Of a DNA stretch of 64,000 nucleotides, positions 42,289 through 51,427 are shown in pieces (within the stretch, counting starts at the first letter, position 1; the number at the start of each line of letters is the position of its first letter). Below the pieces are notes generated by a model, which was not told the DNA's origin, ran no database searches, and worked only from the letters and a program-made list of their open reading frames with translations. The DNA is from Bacillota bacterium (GTDB lineage Bacteria; Bacillota; Limnochordia; DTU087), in contig JAAZMR010000028.1 of NCBI GenBank assembly GCA_012798695.1, forward strand, positions 117,142 through 181,141. Reading direction: 5' to 3'. A program made the translations under genes and the position numbers.

Positions 42289-43569
42289 TTATTTTACTGG
42301 AAAATTGGTCAAGTCTTGAAGGTCTAGTTCCAGTTCCTCCAACGCATCGGCTGCATTGCTCTTGCCAGTCAAAACAGAGTGGATCGCGTTAAAGAACAGC
42401 GTAGAAACCTCATTATAGCGAGGAGCTGAGACAGTACTAGGACGAGCTACAGCGTTGACGAATACATCATATAAGCTACCCATGAAAGGCGAAGCCTCCA
42501 AGACGTCAGGATCCTGGTAAAGTGACATGATGGTTGGATTCATGGATGCCTGGATTGCCCTGGTTTTCTGCTCCTCATAGGAAGCTAGGAATAAAGCAAC
42601 ATCTGCTGCAACTTCCGGGTTCTTACTGTACTTGCTAACTGAAAGCTGCCATCCACCGAGGGTAGCGGCTCCTGCTCCACTAGCACCGGCTGGTAGGGGT
42701 GATACATCGAATTTGCCTGCGATGGCGCTATCGGCCGCGTTTCCGAGGCTGTAGCAATAAGGCCAATTGCGCATAAACAATGCATTACCGGCTTGGAACA
42801 TAGTCCGGGCATCTTCTTCAGCGAATCCGATTACTCCCGGAGGCGAAATGGTGCCTACCCATCCAGCGGCCTTGTCGATAATCTCAACAGCCCGTGGGTT
42901 ATTAACAGATATGCTACCATCAAATTCGATGATACTGCCACCATCGTTAGAAGCCAACCACTCTAGAGCATTACAAGTCAAGCCTTCATAGGCATTGCCT
43001 TGCCATACATAGCCCCAGAAGTCTTGATTGCCCTTAGCTCTTTCGCCCGCTTGAACCTTGGCAGCAGCAGCCTCTAGCTCATCCCAGGTGGTTGGGGGCT
43101 CTAGGCCGTACTCTTTCAGCAAATCCGTCCGATAGTAGAGCAACCCCGCATCAGTGAACCAAGGCATGGCTACTAACTTACCATCAACGGTATTGTTTTC
43201 CACGATCTCGGGGAAGTGCGCTTCCGCAACTTCTTTCCCACCATATTCATTCAGGTCAAGAAAATGCTCAGCCAAGTCTCCCGGCCAGATCACATCAATC
43301 TGGTAAACATCAACTTCTGAGCTTTTCGCCTCGAAAAACTGGAGATACAGGCCGAGGCGGTCCTGAACCATATCCGGAGTATCTAGTACCGTAATTTTGA
43401 CATTGGGATGGAGCTCCATGTAGCGAGCAGCTGCTTCCCGACTGATTTCCAATTCTTGTCCCACGGCTCCGGTGGCCACAGTGATATTTACTGGTTCACC
43501 AGCCAGCGCAACTCCCGACAATGCCAGTAACACGATCAACGAAACAACAGTGATGATTCTCGATTTCAT
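42289..43569 (-). CDS. ABC sugar transporter substrate-binding protein
   Basis: MKSRIITVVSLIVLLALSGVALAGEPVNITVATGAVGQE; AGGAGG before ATG at 43569 (ORF track starts 43632). Confidence 0.92.
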   Translation of the reverse strand: MKSRIITVVSLIVLLALSGVALAGEPVNITVATGAVGQELEISREAAARYMELHPNVKITVLDTPDMVQDRLGLYLQFFEAKSSEVDVYQIDVIWPGDLAEHFLDLNEYGGKEVAEAHFPEIVENNTVDGKLVAMPWFTDAGLLYYRTDLLKEYGLEPPTTWDELEAAAAKVQAGERAKGNQDFWGYVWQGNAYEGLTCNALEWLASNDGGSIIEFDGSISVNNPRAVEIIDKAAGWVGTISPPGVIGFAEEDARTMFQAGNALFMRNWPYCYSLGNAADSAIAGKFDVSPLPAGASGAGAATLGGWQLSVSKYSKNPEVAADVALFLASYEEQKTRAIQASMNPTIMSLYQDPDVLEASPFMGSLYDVFVNAVARPSTVSAPRYNEVSTLFFNAIHSVLTGKSNAADALEELELDLQDLTNFPVK

Positions 43570-43804
43570 TCGATTACCTCCTAGTATTACTTTGCGAACA
43601 CCCACAAACGAAATTGTGTACTCCACCAGCACTCCCTTCAGATTTGTTTTGTCGCAAAACTTCTACTGGAGCTATTTTGATCATATGCCAGTTTTTGTGC
43701 TCTTGCAAGAGATACTAAAGTGTTCAAAAAACTCCTCTGTCACTGCAATACAGCCAAACTGGCGCCCAATTCAACTAACCTGCCCACCACGTGCACTACA
43801 CTTC

Positions 43805-43864
43805 ACAAAAAAACAGGCCACCAAAGTGAAGCGAACTAGCTTCCACCCAATTGGTGACCTGTTT
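43805..43864 (-). terminator. Strong intrinsic terminator
   Basis: Minus strand AAACAGGTCACCAA ... TTGGTGGCCTGTTT with nested GAAGC-TAGTTC-GCTTC and a T run. Confidence 0.8.
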
Positions 43865-43885
43865 GAAGGCATGCTTTTTAGGAAG

Positions 43886-44122
43886 TTATGGTTCTTCCCA
43901 ACGTATTGTGATTTCGCCTGAGCATCTGTCCTCCAGAGCTTTGTCTGCCTCGGCCCACTGGCTTTGGGAACGCTTTAGAGCCCTTTGGAAAGCCCTAAAG
44001 CTTGATCCTGTCCAATACCTGCCTTGCCAATAGACAGGTTCTTCCTGATCAAATACATCCAGAGCCTGCATGTCGGATTTGCTCAGGATAGCTACCAAAC
44101 TATCCCAGACAGCTTCGCTCAT
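43886..44122 (-). CDS. Small uncharacterised protein (78 aa)
   Basis: MSEAVWDSLVAILSKSDMQALDVFDQEEPVYWQGRYWTGSSFRAFQRALKRSQ...; ATG overlaps upstream stop (GTATGA); terminator follows. Confidence 0.55.
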   Translation of the reverse strand: MSEAVWDSLVAILSKSDMQALDVFDQEEPVYWQGRYWTGSSFRAFQRALKRSQSQWAEADKALEDRCSGEITIRWEEP

Positions 44123-44403
44123 ACCTGTACTGGCAAAGGGCCCTGCCCTTTCTGGAAAAAACCCACCTGGTTGAAGAACCGGACGATCATGTCGATCAAG
44201 AACCCTAGGAACTCTTCTCGCTTCAGCAGGGATACCAGCCAACCGGCTAATCCGAGCCGCTGCCCCAGAAGGTCAAGGGCTTCCCGCATATACTCAAGAA
44301 CCCTCTCCTTTTTCTCCTCTCCATGGCCAGGCTCTTCCACCATTTGGATAAAGAAATACAGGAAAAAGATTATGGTTTTTGCAGCTTCAAATAGACGCAT
44401 CAT
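44119..44403 (-). CDS. Small membrane-associated protein (about 94 aa), holin-like by appearance
   Basis: MMRLFEAAKTIIFFLYFFIQMVEEPGHGEEKKERVLEYMREALDLLG...FLIDMIVRFFNQVGFF; N-terminal hydrophobic segment. Confidence 0.55.
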   Translation of the reverse strand: MMRLFEAAKTIIFFLYFFIQMVEEPGHGEEKKERVLEYMREALDLLGQRLGLAGWLVSLLKREEFLGFLIDMIVRFFNQVGFFQKGQGPLPVQV

Positions 44404-44490
44404 CTCCCCTCCTCCCGCCCGCCAGCTTGGATAATACACTATGCGAGTGACGCAGCGTGAGTAAGAGGAGTTTGAACCTGTTTTGATCTA

Positions 44491-45420
44491 TTACCGTTCA
44501 TAAGGTTTACCCTCGGCAGCCGGTGGAACTGCTCGTCCGATGACTCCTGCCAAGACTGCCATGGTCAATAGATATGGCAGCATCAGAATGAACTCCCTGG
44601 GTATCAGTACGATCCCCAGAGTCTGGGCCAGCATCTGTAAGGCTTCAGCATAGCCAAAGAAAAGGCAGGCGAGCAGTGCCCCTAAGGGTGTCCACTTCCC
44701 GAAAATCATGGCTGCTAAGGCAATGAAACCTCGGCCTGCAGTCATATTCTCAACAAAGGAACTCAACAATCCCAAAGATAAAGTAGCTCCCCCTAGACCT
44801 CCGAGCAGCCCAGAGATAAACACACAGAGATACCGAATCTTGAACACATCGACTCCCATGGTATCTGCCGCCCGAGGATGCTCTCCCGCAGCCCGGATCC
44901 TGAGGCCTAGAGGAGTCTTGTACATCAATATATGGGCAATAACAGCCGCCAGCAAAGCCAAATACACGGGCGGTGTATGCTTACCCAAAACCGGGCCCAA
45001 GATTGGCAGGTCCTTCACAATCGGTATGGTCCAGTCGGCCAGCTTGGCCACTGATGGTGATTGCCCGGCATGCCCAAAAAGACGCCGCAGCATAAACCCA
45101 GTGATACCCAAGGCAAAAATATTAATAGCCACTCCCGTAACCACTTGATCTGCCTTCAAGGTTATACTAGTCACAGCTAGGATCAGTGATACTGCACCTC
45201 CAGCTAACATAGCCATGAGAACACCGAACCAAGGGTTCCCGGTAAAATAAGATACCACCATTCCTACGAAAGCCCCAACCAGCATTATGCCTTCCAAAGC
45301 AATATTCACAATCCCTGATCGCTCTGAGAAAACACCACCTAGGGATGCGAAAATCAGGGGAGTGGCCATCCGCAAGGTAGAGTTGAGCAGAGCAGCACTA
45401 AATAAATCCAATATATTCAC
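44491..45420 (-). CDS. BMP-type (nucleoside-like) ABC transporter permease
   Basis: [26 protein letters not shown], YufQ/NupQ-like. Confidence 0.9.
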   Translation of the reverse strand: MNILDLFSAALLNSTLRMATPLIFASLGGVFSERSGIVNIALEGIMLVGAFVGMVVSYFTGNPWFGVLMAMLAGGAVSLILAVTSITLKADQVVTGVAINIFALGITGFMLRRLFGHAGQSPSVAKLADWTIPIVKDLPILGPVLGKHTPPVYLALLAAVIAHILMYKTPLGLRIRAAGEHPRAADTMGVDVFKIRYLCVFISGLLGGLGGATLSLGLLSSFVENMTAGRGFIALAAMIFGKWTPLGALLACLFFGYAEALQMLAQTLGIVLIPREFILMLPYLLTMAVLAGVIGRAVPPAAEGKPYER

Positions 45421-45435
45421 CTTGCATCCCTCCTA

Positions 45436-46536
45436 TCAGTGTCCCTCTTTGCTAGTGGCCGTCATTTTACCGACAGTTCGCTGCGGCCTATGCCAGCTAA
45501 CTAACTTCCGGATAAGATAATCAGCAGCAATAAACAGAACAACCGCCGCTTGTACTATCCCAATGACCTCCTTGGGTACTTGAGCAACACTCTGCATATT
45601 CTGGGAGCCGCGGGATAATATGCCAAAAAGCGAGGCCCCAGCTATGATTCCCAATGGATGGTTATTACCCAGTAGAGCTACAGCAATACCGTCAAAGCCG
45701 TATCCGGTAAATCCGAATAAATCATAGAAGCGATGCTGTACCCCTAGAACCTGCACAGCGCCGCCCATTCCGGCCAAAGCACCACTGATCAGCATAGAAT
45801 TTACCAGATTGCGAGGTACACTGATACCGGCATACTCGGCAGCTTCCGGATTTAGCCCCACCGCCCGACATTCGTAGCCAAGGGTTGTCCGCCAAAGAAT
45901 AACGTAAACTACCGCAGCCATTCCCAATGCTACAAGAAACCCAATGTTTGCCCGAGTAGGTGGCAAGAACCGCCATAGCTTGCCCGAATCTAAGACCTGT
46001 TTGGTCACCGGCAAGTAGCTATGGCCTTTTAAAGGCCCCACGACTAAGTAGTGGGTAAAATATAGGGCTATATAGTTCATCATGATAGTGTTAATTACCT
46101 CATGAGCCCCGAGTCGCGCTTTAAGCACTCCTGGGATCCCCGCCCAAATACCTCCTACTAATGCACCCGCTAGTAAGGCTAAAGGCACATGAATAACTGC
46201 AGGCAACCCCGTGAATATATAGCCGGCCACCGCAGCCCCCATCTGTCCCACAATAAACTGACCTTCCGCTCCAATGTTAAACAATCCAGTTCTGAAGGCA
46301 AACGCTACTGACAACCCGGTGAAAATCAGGGGAGTAATGCTGACCAGAGCTTCACCGAAACCACGCCAACTACCGAAGGAGGCTGTCCATAAAGCATAGT
46401 AGGCCAACAGCGGATTTCTTCCCGCCCATAGAATCACGATAGCTCCTACCAAAAGTGCCAGCAGAACTGCGACGAGAGAGAGCCACACCCTCTCCCAACG
46501 CTGACTTTTTGCTCTTTGCAGATCATCTAATGTCAT
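45436..46536 (-). CDS. BMP-type (nucleoside-like) ABC transporter permease
   Basis: GLSVAFAFRTGLFNIGAEGQFIVG, YufP/NupP-like. Confidence 0.9.
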   Translation of the reverse strand: MTLDDLQRAKSQRWERVWLSLVAVLLALLVGAIVILWAGRNPLLAYYALWTASFGSWRGFGEALVSITPLIFTGLSVAFAFRTGLFNIGAEGQFIVGQMGAAVAGYIFTGLPAVIHVPLALLAGALVGGIWAGIPGVLKARLGAHEVINTIMMNYIALYFTHYLVVGPLKGHSYLPVTKQVLDSGKLWRFLPPTRANIGFLVALGMAAVVYVILWRTTLGYECRAVGLNPEAAEYAGISVPRNLVNSMLISGALAGMGGAVQVLGVQHRFYDLFGFTGYGFDGIAVALLGNNHPLGIIAGASLFGILSRGSQNMQSVAQVPKEVIGIVQAAVVLFIAADYLIRKLVSWHRPQRTVGKMTATSKEGH

Positions 46537-48080
46537 GCACCCTGCACCCCCGTCCCTTCCAGCTGACCTCCGGTCATCAAGAACCCCAGCTGCTCTTCGG
46601 TAACGGTCTTAGGATCTACCTCAGCTACCAGCTGTCCCTCATAGATCACTAGAATCCGATCACTTAAACTCAACAGCTCATCCAACTCCAAGGATATGAG
46701 CAGAACGCCTTTCCCGGCCGCCCTCTGCTCCAACAAGCGCCGATGCACAAACTCAATAGCCCCCACATCTAATCCTCGGGTAGGCTGAGCCGCTATCATT
46801 ACTTCGGGATTAGAATCAAGTTCCCGCCCTACTACCAGCTTCTGCTGGTTACCACCTGACAGAGACCGGCCTGTCGCTTCTACGCCTGCCGCTCGTACAT
46901 CATAGGTGGCCAATAGCTGCTCACCATAGCCTGTTACTGCTGCTACATCATAAGCTATACCCTTCTTAAAAGGAGGGCGATGATGCTTGCCCAAAATAGC
47001 GTTTTCAGCCAAGGAGAAGTCCAAGATCATCCCCCGCCGCTGTCGATCTTCGGGAACATGGCCTAAGCCAATATCTTTGCGTTCTCTTACATCAAGCTCG
47101 GTCAACTCCTGCTGCCGCAAGTAGATCTGGCCGCGGCTGACTTGCCGGACACCAACCAAAACCTCTCCCAGCTCCTTCTGTCCATTGCCATCCACCCCGG
47201 CAATACCTACGATCTCTCCAGCTTTTACCTCTAGATTGATTCCCCGCAAAGCCGGTAACCTGCGGTCATCTTCTGCCCATACATCGTCTAGACGCAAAAT
47301 CACAGAACCGGTTTTCGCCGGCTCCTTATCTACTTTTAGGACTACGTCCCTACCCACCATCATGCGAGCCAATTCTACCGGATCAGTGGAAGAAGTCGCA
47401 ACCGTGCCTACCACCTTACCCGCTCGAATAACGGTTATCCTTTGGCTCATGGCCATCACTTCTTTGAGCTTGTGGGTAATGAAAATAATAGTCTTGCCTT
47501 GGTCGGCTAGATTATCTGTTATTTCTTTAAGCTCTTCTACTTCTTGTGGAGTAAGCACAGCTGTGGGCTCATCTAAGATCAGCACTTCAGCTCCCCGATA
47601 AAGAGCCTTGAGGATTTCGACCCGCTGCTACATACCTACGGAAATATCCTGAACCTTGGCCCGGGGATCTACTTGAAAACCAAATCTGTTAGACAGCTCC
47701 TCCACATCGGCAATGGCCTTATCCATGTCGAGAAATATGCGGCGTTTCTTCGGTTCATTGCCCAGCACGATATTCTCTGCCACGGTAAACGGAGGTACCA
47801 ACATAAAATGCTGATGGACCATACCAATCCCCAAAGATAATGCATCATTGGGGTTCTCAATGGCAACAGGCTTTCCCTGAACCAAAATCTGCCCACCATC
47901 CGGTGGATACAGGCCATAGAGAATATTCATCAAGGTGGTCTTGCCAGCTCCATTCTCTCCCAAGAGGGCATGTACTTCTCCAGGATAGAACTTGATGCTG
48001 ATATTGTCGTTAGCTACTACACCCGGAAAGACTTTGGTTATGCCCTTGAGCTCGACTATGGGTAGCTTACTATCGGTCAA
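46533..48080 (-). pseudogene. BMP-type ABC transporter ATPase (two NBDs) interrupted by one in-frame TAG
   Basis: 48080-47628 (Walker A LLGENGAGKTTLMNIL ... DISVGM) continues in the same frame after TAG at 47630-47628 as QRVEILKALYRGAEVLILDEPTAVLTPQEVEEL to 46533. Confidence 0.85.
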
Positions 48081-48214
48081 TGCTTCTCACCCCTACCCCT
48101 ATATTGCGCCCATTATCTACTGCAAGGCCCGATGCTTAACATCTAAAAGCACCGGGCCCACTGCTAATCCCGTAATTCCTTGACCATATCTACCGGCAAT
48201 CCGGTAATTCGCGA

Positions 48215-49186
48215 TTAAAGTTCGGCTCTGGTACCTGGTACTACGATTTGCCCTTCGATAATGGCCCTATTGGCTTCTTCGACCTGGTCACGAATGGATG
48301 CCGGAATCTCAATACCCTGAGAATAAGCTAAACCTACGCCACCCTCAGCTAGGCCCAGCTCTCTGTGAGTAGCCACAAACTGATCATTGATTAGGTCTTG
48401 TACTCCGGTGAATACGGCATTATCAACCTTTTTCAGCATACTAGCCACTACGTGTTCTGGATCGAGAACGGTCTGGTCGGAGTCTACCCCGATAGCAAAC
48501 TTATCAGTCTCCTTGGCTGCCTCGATCAGGCCCAACCCAGTAGCACCGGCAGCATGGTAGATAATGTCTGCTCCCTGGTTGTACTGGGTCAAAGCCAGCT
48601 CTTTACCCTTACCAGGGTCATTGAAGTTTCCGGCATAGCCAATGAGAATCTCGGCATCAGGATTCGTGTCTCTGACTCCTGCCCGGAATCCAACCTCAAA
48701 TCTCTCGATCACCGGTACATCCATACCACCTATGAAACCAATCTTTCCGGTCTTGGTCCATAAGGCAGCAAAGACACCCGCTAGATAAGAAGCTTCATGG
48801 TCCTTGAAAGTGAATGATGCCACATTAGGATGATCAACAACCGCGTCGATGAGGCCAAATCTGATATTCGGATATAGGGGGGCAATGTTATCTACAGCAT
48901 CAGTCATCAAAAAGCCTACCGCCCAGATTAAGTCAGCACCGGACTCTGCCAAGTTGGAGAGGTTGGGCTCATAGTCGGTCATCATGCTCGACTCCACCAC
49001 GCCAACACTGACACCCAATTCCTCTTCCGCTCTACACAAACCACGCCATGCAGCATCGTTAAATGACTGGTCACCTAAGCCGCCCACGTCAGTCACCATT
49101 ACTGACTTGACTGGAGCCGCGGCTGCCAATCCACCAAATGCCAACACAAGCGCCAATACTAAAGACAGAATCATAACCCTTTTCAT
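48215..49186 (-). CDS. BMP-family substrate-binding protein
   Basis: VMVTDVGGLGDQSFNDAAWRGLCRAEEELGV; signal peptide without lipobox Cys. Confidence 0.92.
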   Translation of the reverse strand: MKRVMILSLVLALVLAFGGLAAAAPVKSVMVTDVGGLGDQSFNDAAWRGLCRAEEELGVSVGVVESSMMTDYEPNLSNLAESGADLIWAVGFLMTDAVDNIAPLYPNIRFGLIDAVVDHPNVASFTFKDHEASYLAGVFAALWTKTGKIGFIGGMDVPVIERFEVGFRAGVRDTNPDAEILIGYAGNFNDPGKGKELALTQYNQGADIIYHAAGATGLGLIEAAKETDKFAIGVDSDQTVLDPEHVVASMLKKVDNAVFTGVQDLINDQFVATHRELGLAEGGVGLAYSQGIEIPASIRDQVEEANRAIIEGQIVVPGTRAEL

Positions 49187-49374
49187 TAGCTCTCTCTCCT
49201 CTCTTACCTGTTGTTTATCATAAGTAGTCTGCAGCTTCGCCTTATACAGGCTGCGATTAAACTTTCTTGACAGAAAGTCTAAATCCTGCCCCTTCGCATG
49301 CTTTTACCAAGACATAGTGCAAGAAACTCGATCTGTACAACCCTGGTATATATTGTGATTCTTGTAAGCTCTAA

Positions 49375-49436
49375 TGAAAAAAAGACAGCCCTGATCGATT
49401 GACTCCATCTCCATCATCAGGGCTGTAAAATAGGGG
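49375..49436 (-). terminator. Intrinsic terminator of birA-bioY-orf68 unit
   Basis: ACAGCCCTGAT ... ATCAGGGCTGT perfect 11-bp stem; minus strand continues C plus a T run. Confidence 0.85.
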
Positions 49437-49442
49437 ATGATC

Positions 49443-49649
49443 CTAGTACTTCTCCCGGTCTGGAATCCTAGCCACCTCTGCGCCCAACTCTGCGGCAATT
49501 TCTTCCAGAACCCTTGCTCTATGCATTTTGAAATCAAATCCACCGATCCACCCCATCATGTTGGGCAGCTGTACACCATCTTCAACATCCAGTGGTGCAT
49601 AACCATACTCTTCCGCAAAGCGCTTGAGCTCCTTTTCCTTCTGTGACAT
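49443..49649 (-). CDS. Small uncharacterised protein (68 aa)
   Basis: MSQKEKELKRFAEEYGYAPLDVEDGVQLPNMMGWIGGFDFKMHRARVLEEIAAELGAEVARIPDREKY; GGGAGGG 6-7 nt before ATG at 49649. Confidence 0.6.
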   Translation of the reverse strand: MSQKEKELKRFAEEYGYAPLDVEDGVQLPNMMGWIGGFDFKMHRARVLEEIAAELGAEVARIPDREKY

Positions 49650-49716
49650 GTGATCCCTCCCTAGCAGGAAAGCAGCTACCCGACCGTCGAATTTAACTTG
49701 CCCCATGGCAGAAAAT

Positions 49717-50286
49717 CTATCCTCGCCCCGCTGCTCTGCCCCATTTGGGTGCGATCCGCTGCAAAGCCTCAGCCACCACTAAGGCACCCATACATTTGAT
49801 CCCATCCGGAACAACATACGGTATACAGCCTAAAACCAGAGCTTTCGACAAGTCAATCTGAAGGGCAACTGATAACCACCAGGCACCGCATCCATGAATG
49901 ATGCCTAGGCCAACCATACTTACTGCCATCCCCCGCCCAATCAATGGACATGCCCGCTTGTCAAAGTATCGATTTAGGCAGCCAACCACATACGCGGCCA
50001 ACACAAACCCGATCAGATAGCCGCCGGTTGGGTCCACCAGTACTGCTATGCCGGCATTTCCTCCGGCAAAAACGGGAATTCCCAATATGCCCAGAGCCAG
50101 ATAGACGATCTGGCTCAAAGCTCCATCCCGCGGCCCCAGTACCAGACCGGACAGCATCGTGAAAAGCAGCTGGAGTGTAAAAGGGACTGGTGTAAAGGGC
50201 AAGGGAAGCACAATATAAGCCCCAGTCGCAGTCAATGTAGTAAACAGAGCGATTCTTACCATGCGCTGGACCCTGCTTATAGGCAA
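49717..50286 (-). CDS. bioY: Biotin transporter BioY (ECF S component)
   Basis: ALFTTLTATGAYIVLPLPFTPVPFTLQLLFTMLSGLVLGPRDGALSQIVYLALG; GGNAGIAVLVDPTGGYLIGF. Confidence 0.93.
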   Translation of the reverse strand: MPISRVQRMVRIALFTTLTATGAYIVLPLPFTPVPFTLQLLFTMLSGLVLGPRDGALSQIVYLALGILGIPVFAGGNAGIAVLVDPTGGYLIGFVLAAYVVGCLNRYFDKRACPLIGRGMAVSMVGLGIIHGCGAWWLSVALQIDLSKALVLGCIPYVVPDGIKCMGALVVAEALQRIAPKWGRAAGRG

Positions 50287-51251
50287 TGTACATCACCTGA
50301 CCTTAGAATCAAAGTATTATTGCTGCTAGTTCTAACCACCAGTCCCCCATCGGCTTCGATGGCGGTAGCCAGCCCTGACATTGTCTGTCCTTGCCATAGA
50401 AATTCGATTCTCTGCCCCAAAGTGGAACACAGCCTACGATATTCGGCCATCATGGGTCCAGGGCCGTACGTAAGGTGCTTTTCATAATAGGCATCCAGAG
50501 AAATCAGGATTTCCTGTAAGAGGTACCGGCGAGGTACCAGCTTACTGCCTGCTAGATAGAGGGATGTAGCTATATCGGCCAGTATGTCTGGAATCTCCAC
50601 CTCAGCCAAGTTAACATTGATGCCTACCCCAATCACTGCGTAACGCAGGCGATCTGTTTCCCCGCCTGCTTCCAGCAAGATTCCCCCTAGCTTACGACCC
50701 CCGAGCATTAGGTCATTAGGCCATTTCAGTTCTACCGGTAGGCCAGTAACTTTGACGATTGCCTCGTATACTGCCATAGCGGTCAAGGGAGTAAGCAAAG
50801 ATGCCTGGTTGATAGGCAAGCCTTCTGGGAACAAGACCACTGAAAAGCAAAGGTTTTTCCCAGGCACTGAATACCAACTGCGGCCCATCCTGCCCCGACC
50901 CGCAGTTTGGTCCTCACCCACAATTACCAAACCATCCCGGCAACCAGCCCTTATACACCGCCTCGCTTCCGAATTGGTCGAATCCACTTGTGATAGATAA
51001 ACATAATCTCGGCCTATTGTCGCTGTTTCTACCTGTACTGCCCCCTCCAGCAGAAGATCTCCGGGGTTTGCCAAACGGTACCCACGCCGTGGTGCCGCTT
51101 GCACCTTACCCCCATCCTTGCGGATGGATTCTATGTATTTCCATACAGCTGCTCGACTAATACCCAACTCTTTGGCCATGTCGCCACCAGATACATAATG
51201 CTGTCCTTTTTCACTGGCTCTAATCAACATGGCGACTATGCGCTCCTGCAT
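50277..51251 (-). CDS. birA: Biotin--[acetyl-CoA-carboxylase] ligase / biotin repressor (HTH present)
   Basis: N-terminal HTH (MAKELGISRAAVWKYIESIRKDG), DQTAGRGRMGRSWYS, LKWPNDLMLGGRKLGGILLE. Confidence 0.95.
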   Translation of the reverse strand: MQERIVAMLIRASEKGQHYVSGGDMAKELGISRAAVWKYIESIRKDGGKVQAAPRRGYRLANPGDLLLEGAVQVETATIGRDYVYLSQVDSTNSEARRCIRAGCRDGLVIVGEDQTAGRGRMGRSWYSVPGKNLCFSVVLFPEGLPINQASLLTPLTAMAVYEAIVKVTGLPVELKWPNDLMLGGRKLGGILLEAGGETDRLRYAVIGVGINVNLAEVEIPDILADIATSLYLAGSKLVPRRYLLQEILISLDAYYEKHLTYGPGPMMAEYRRLCSTLGQRIEFLWQGQTMSGLATAIEADGGLVVRTSSNNTLILRSGDVHCL

Positions 51252-51305
51252 GAAAAAGCTGCCACCCCTTTCTCACAATCTAGCATATATTGCAGGCACA
51301 AGTAA

Positions 51306-51335
51306 TGTCAACCTTTTTCTGTTTAGGGGTTGACA
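51306..51335. promoter_or_regulatory. Predicted BirA operator
   Basis: TGTCAACC-N14-GGTTGACA inverted repeat upstream of birA; left half contains the minus-strand -35 TTGACA. Confidence 0.7.
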
Positions 51336-51342
51336 ATGAGCG

Positions 51343-51371
51343 TTTACAGAGAGCAGATCTTGGGGTATAAT
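51343..51371 (+). promoter_or_regulatory. SigA-type promoter of htrA-like gene
   Basis: TTTACA (51343-51348), 17 bp, TATAAT (51366-51371). Confidence 0.7.
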
Positions 51372-51427
51372 TGTGACTAAGGGAGCCAGTTACGCATTAT
51401 CAATACTTCTTGAGGGAGTGTGGATAG

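Noticed and set aside
47628-47630. TAG as a reassigned sense codon in this genome
   Set aside because: Intact genes end in TAG with full-length products (glgP 7690-7692, manA 8007-8009, rlmD 28766-28768, htrA 52691-52693), so TAG is a normal stop here.
51330-51371. TTGACA at 51330 paired with TATAAT at 51366 as the htrA promoter
   Set aside because: Spacing is 30 bp; TTTACA at 51343 gives 17 bp and fits. The TTGACA belongs to the BirA operator right half.
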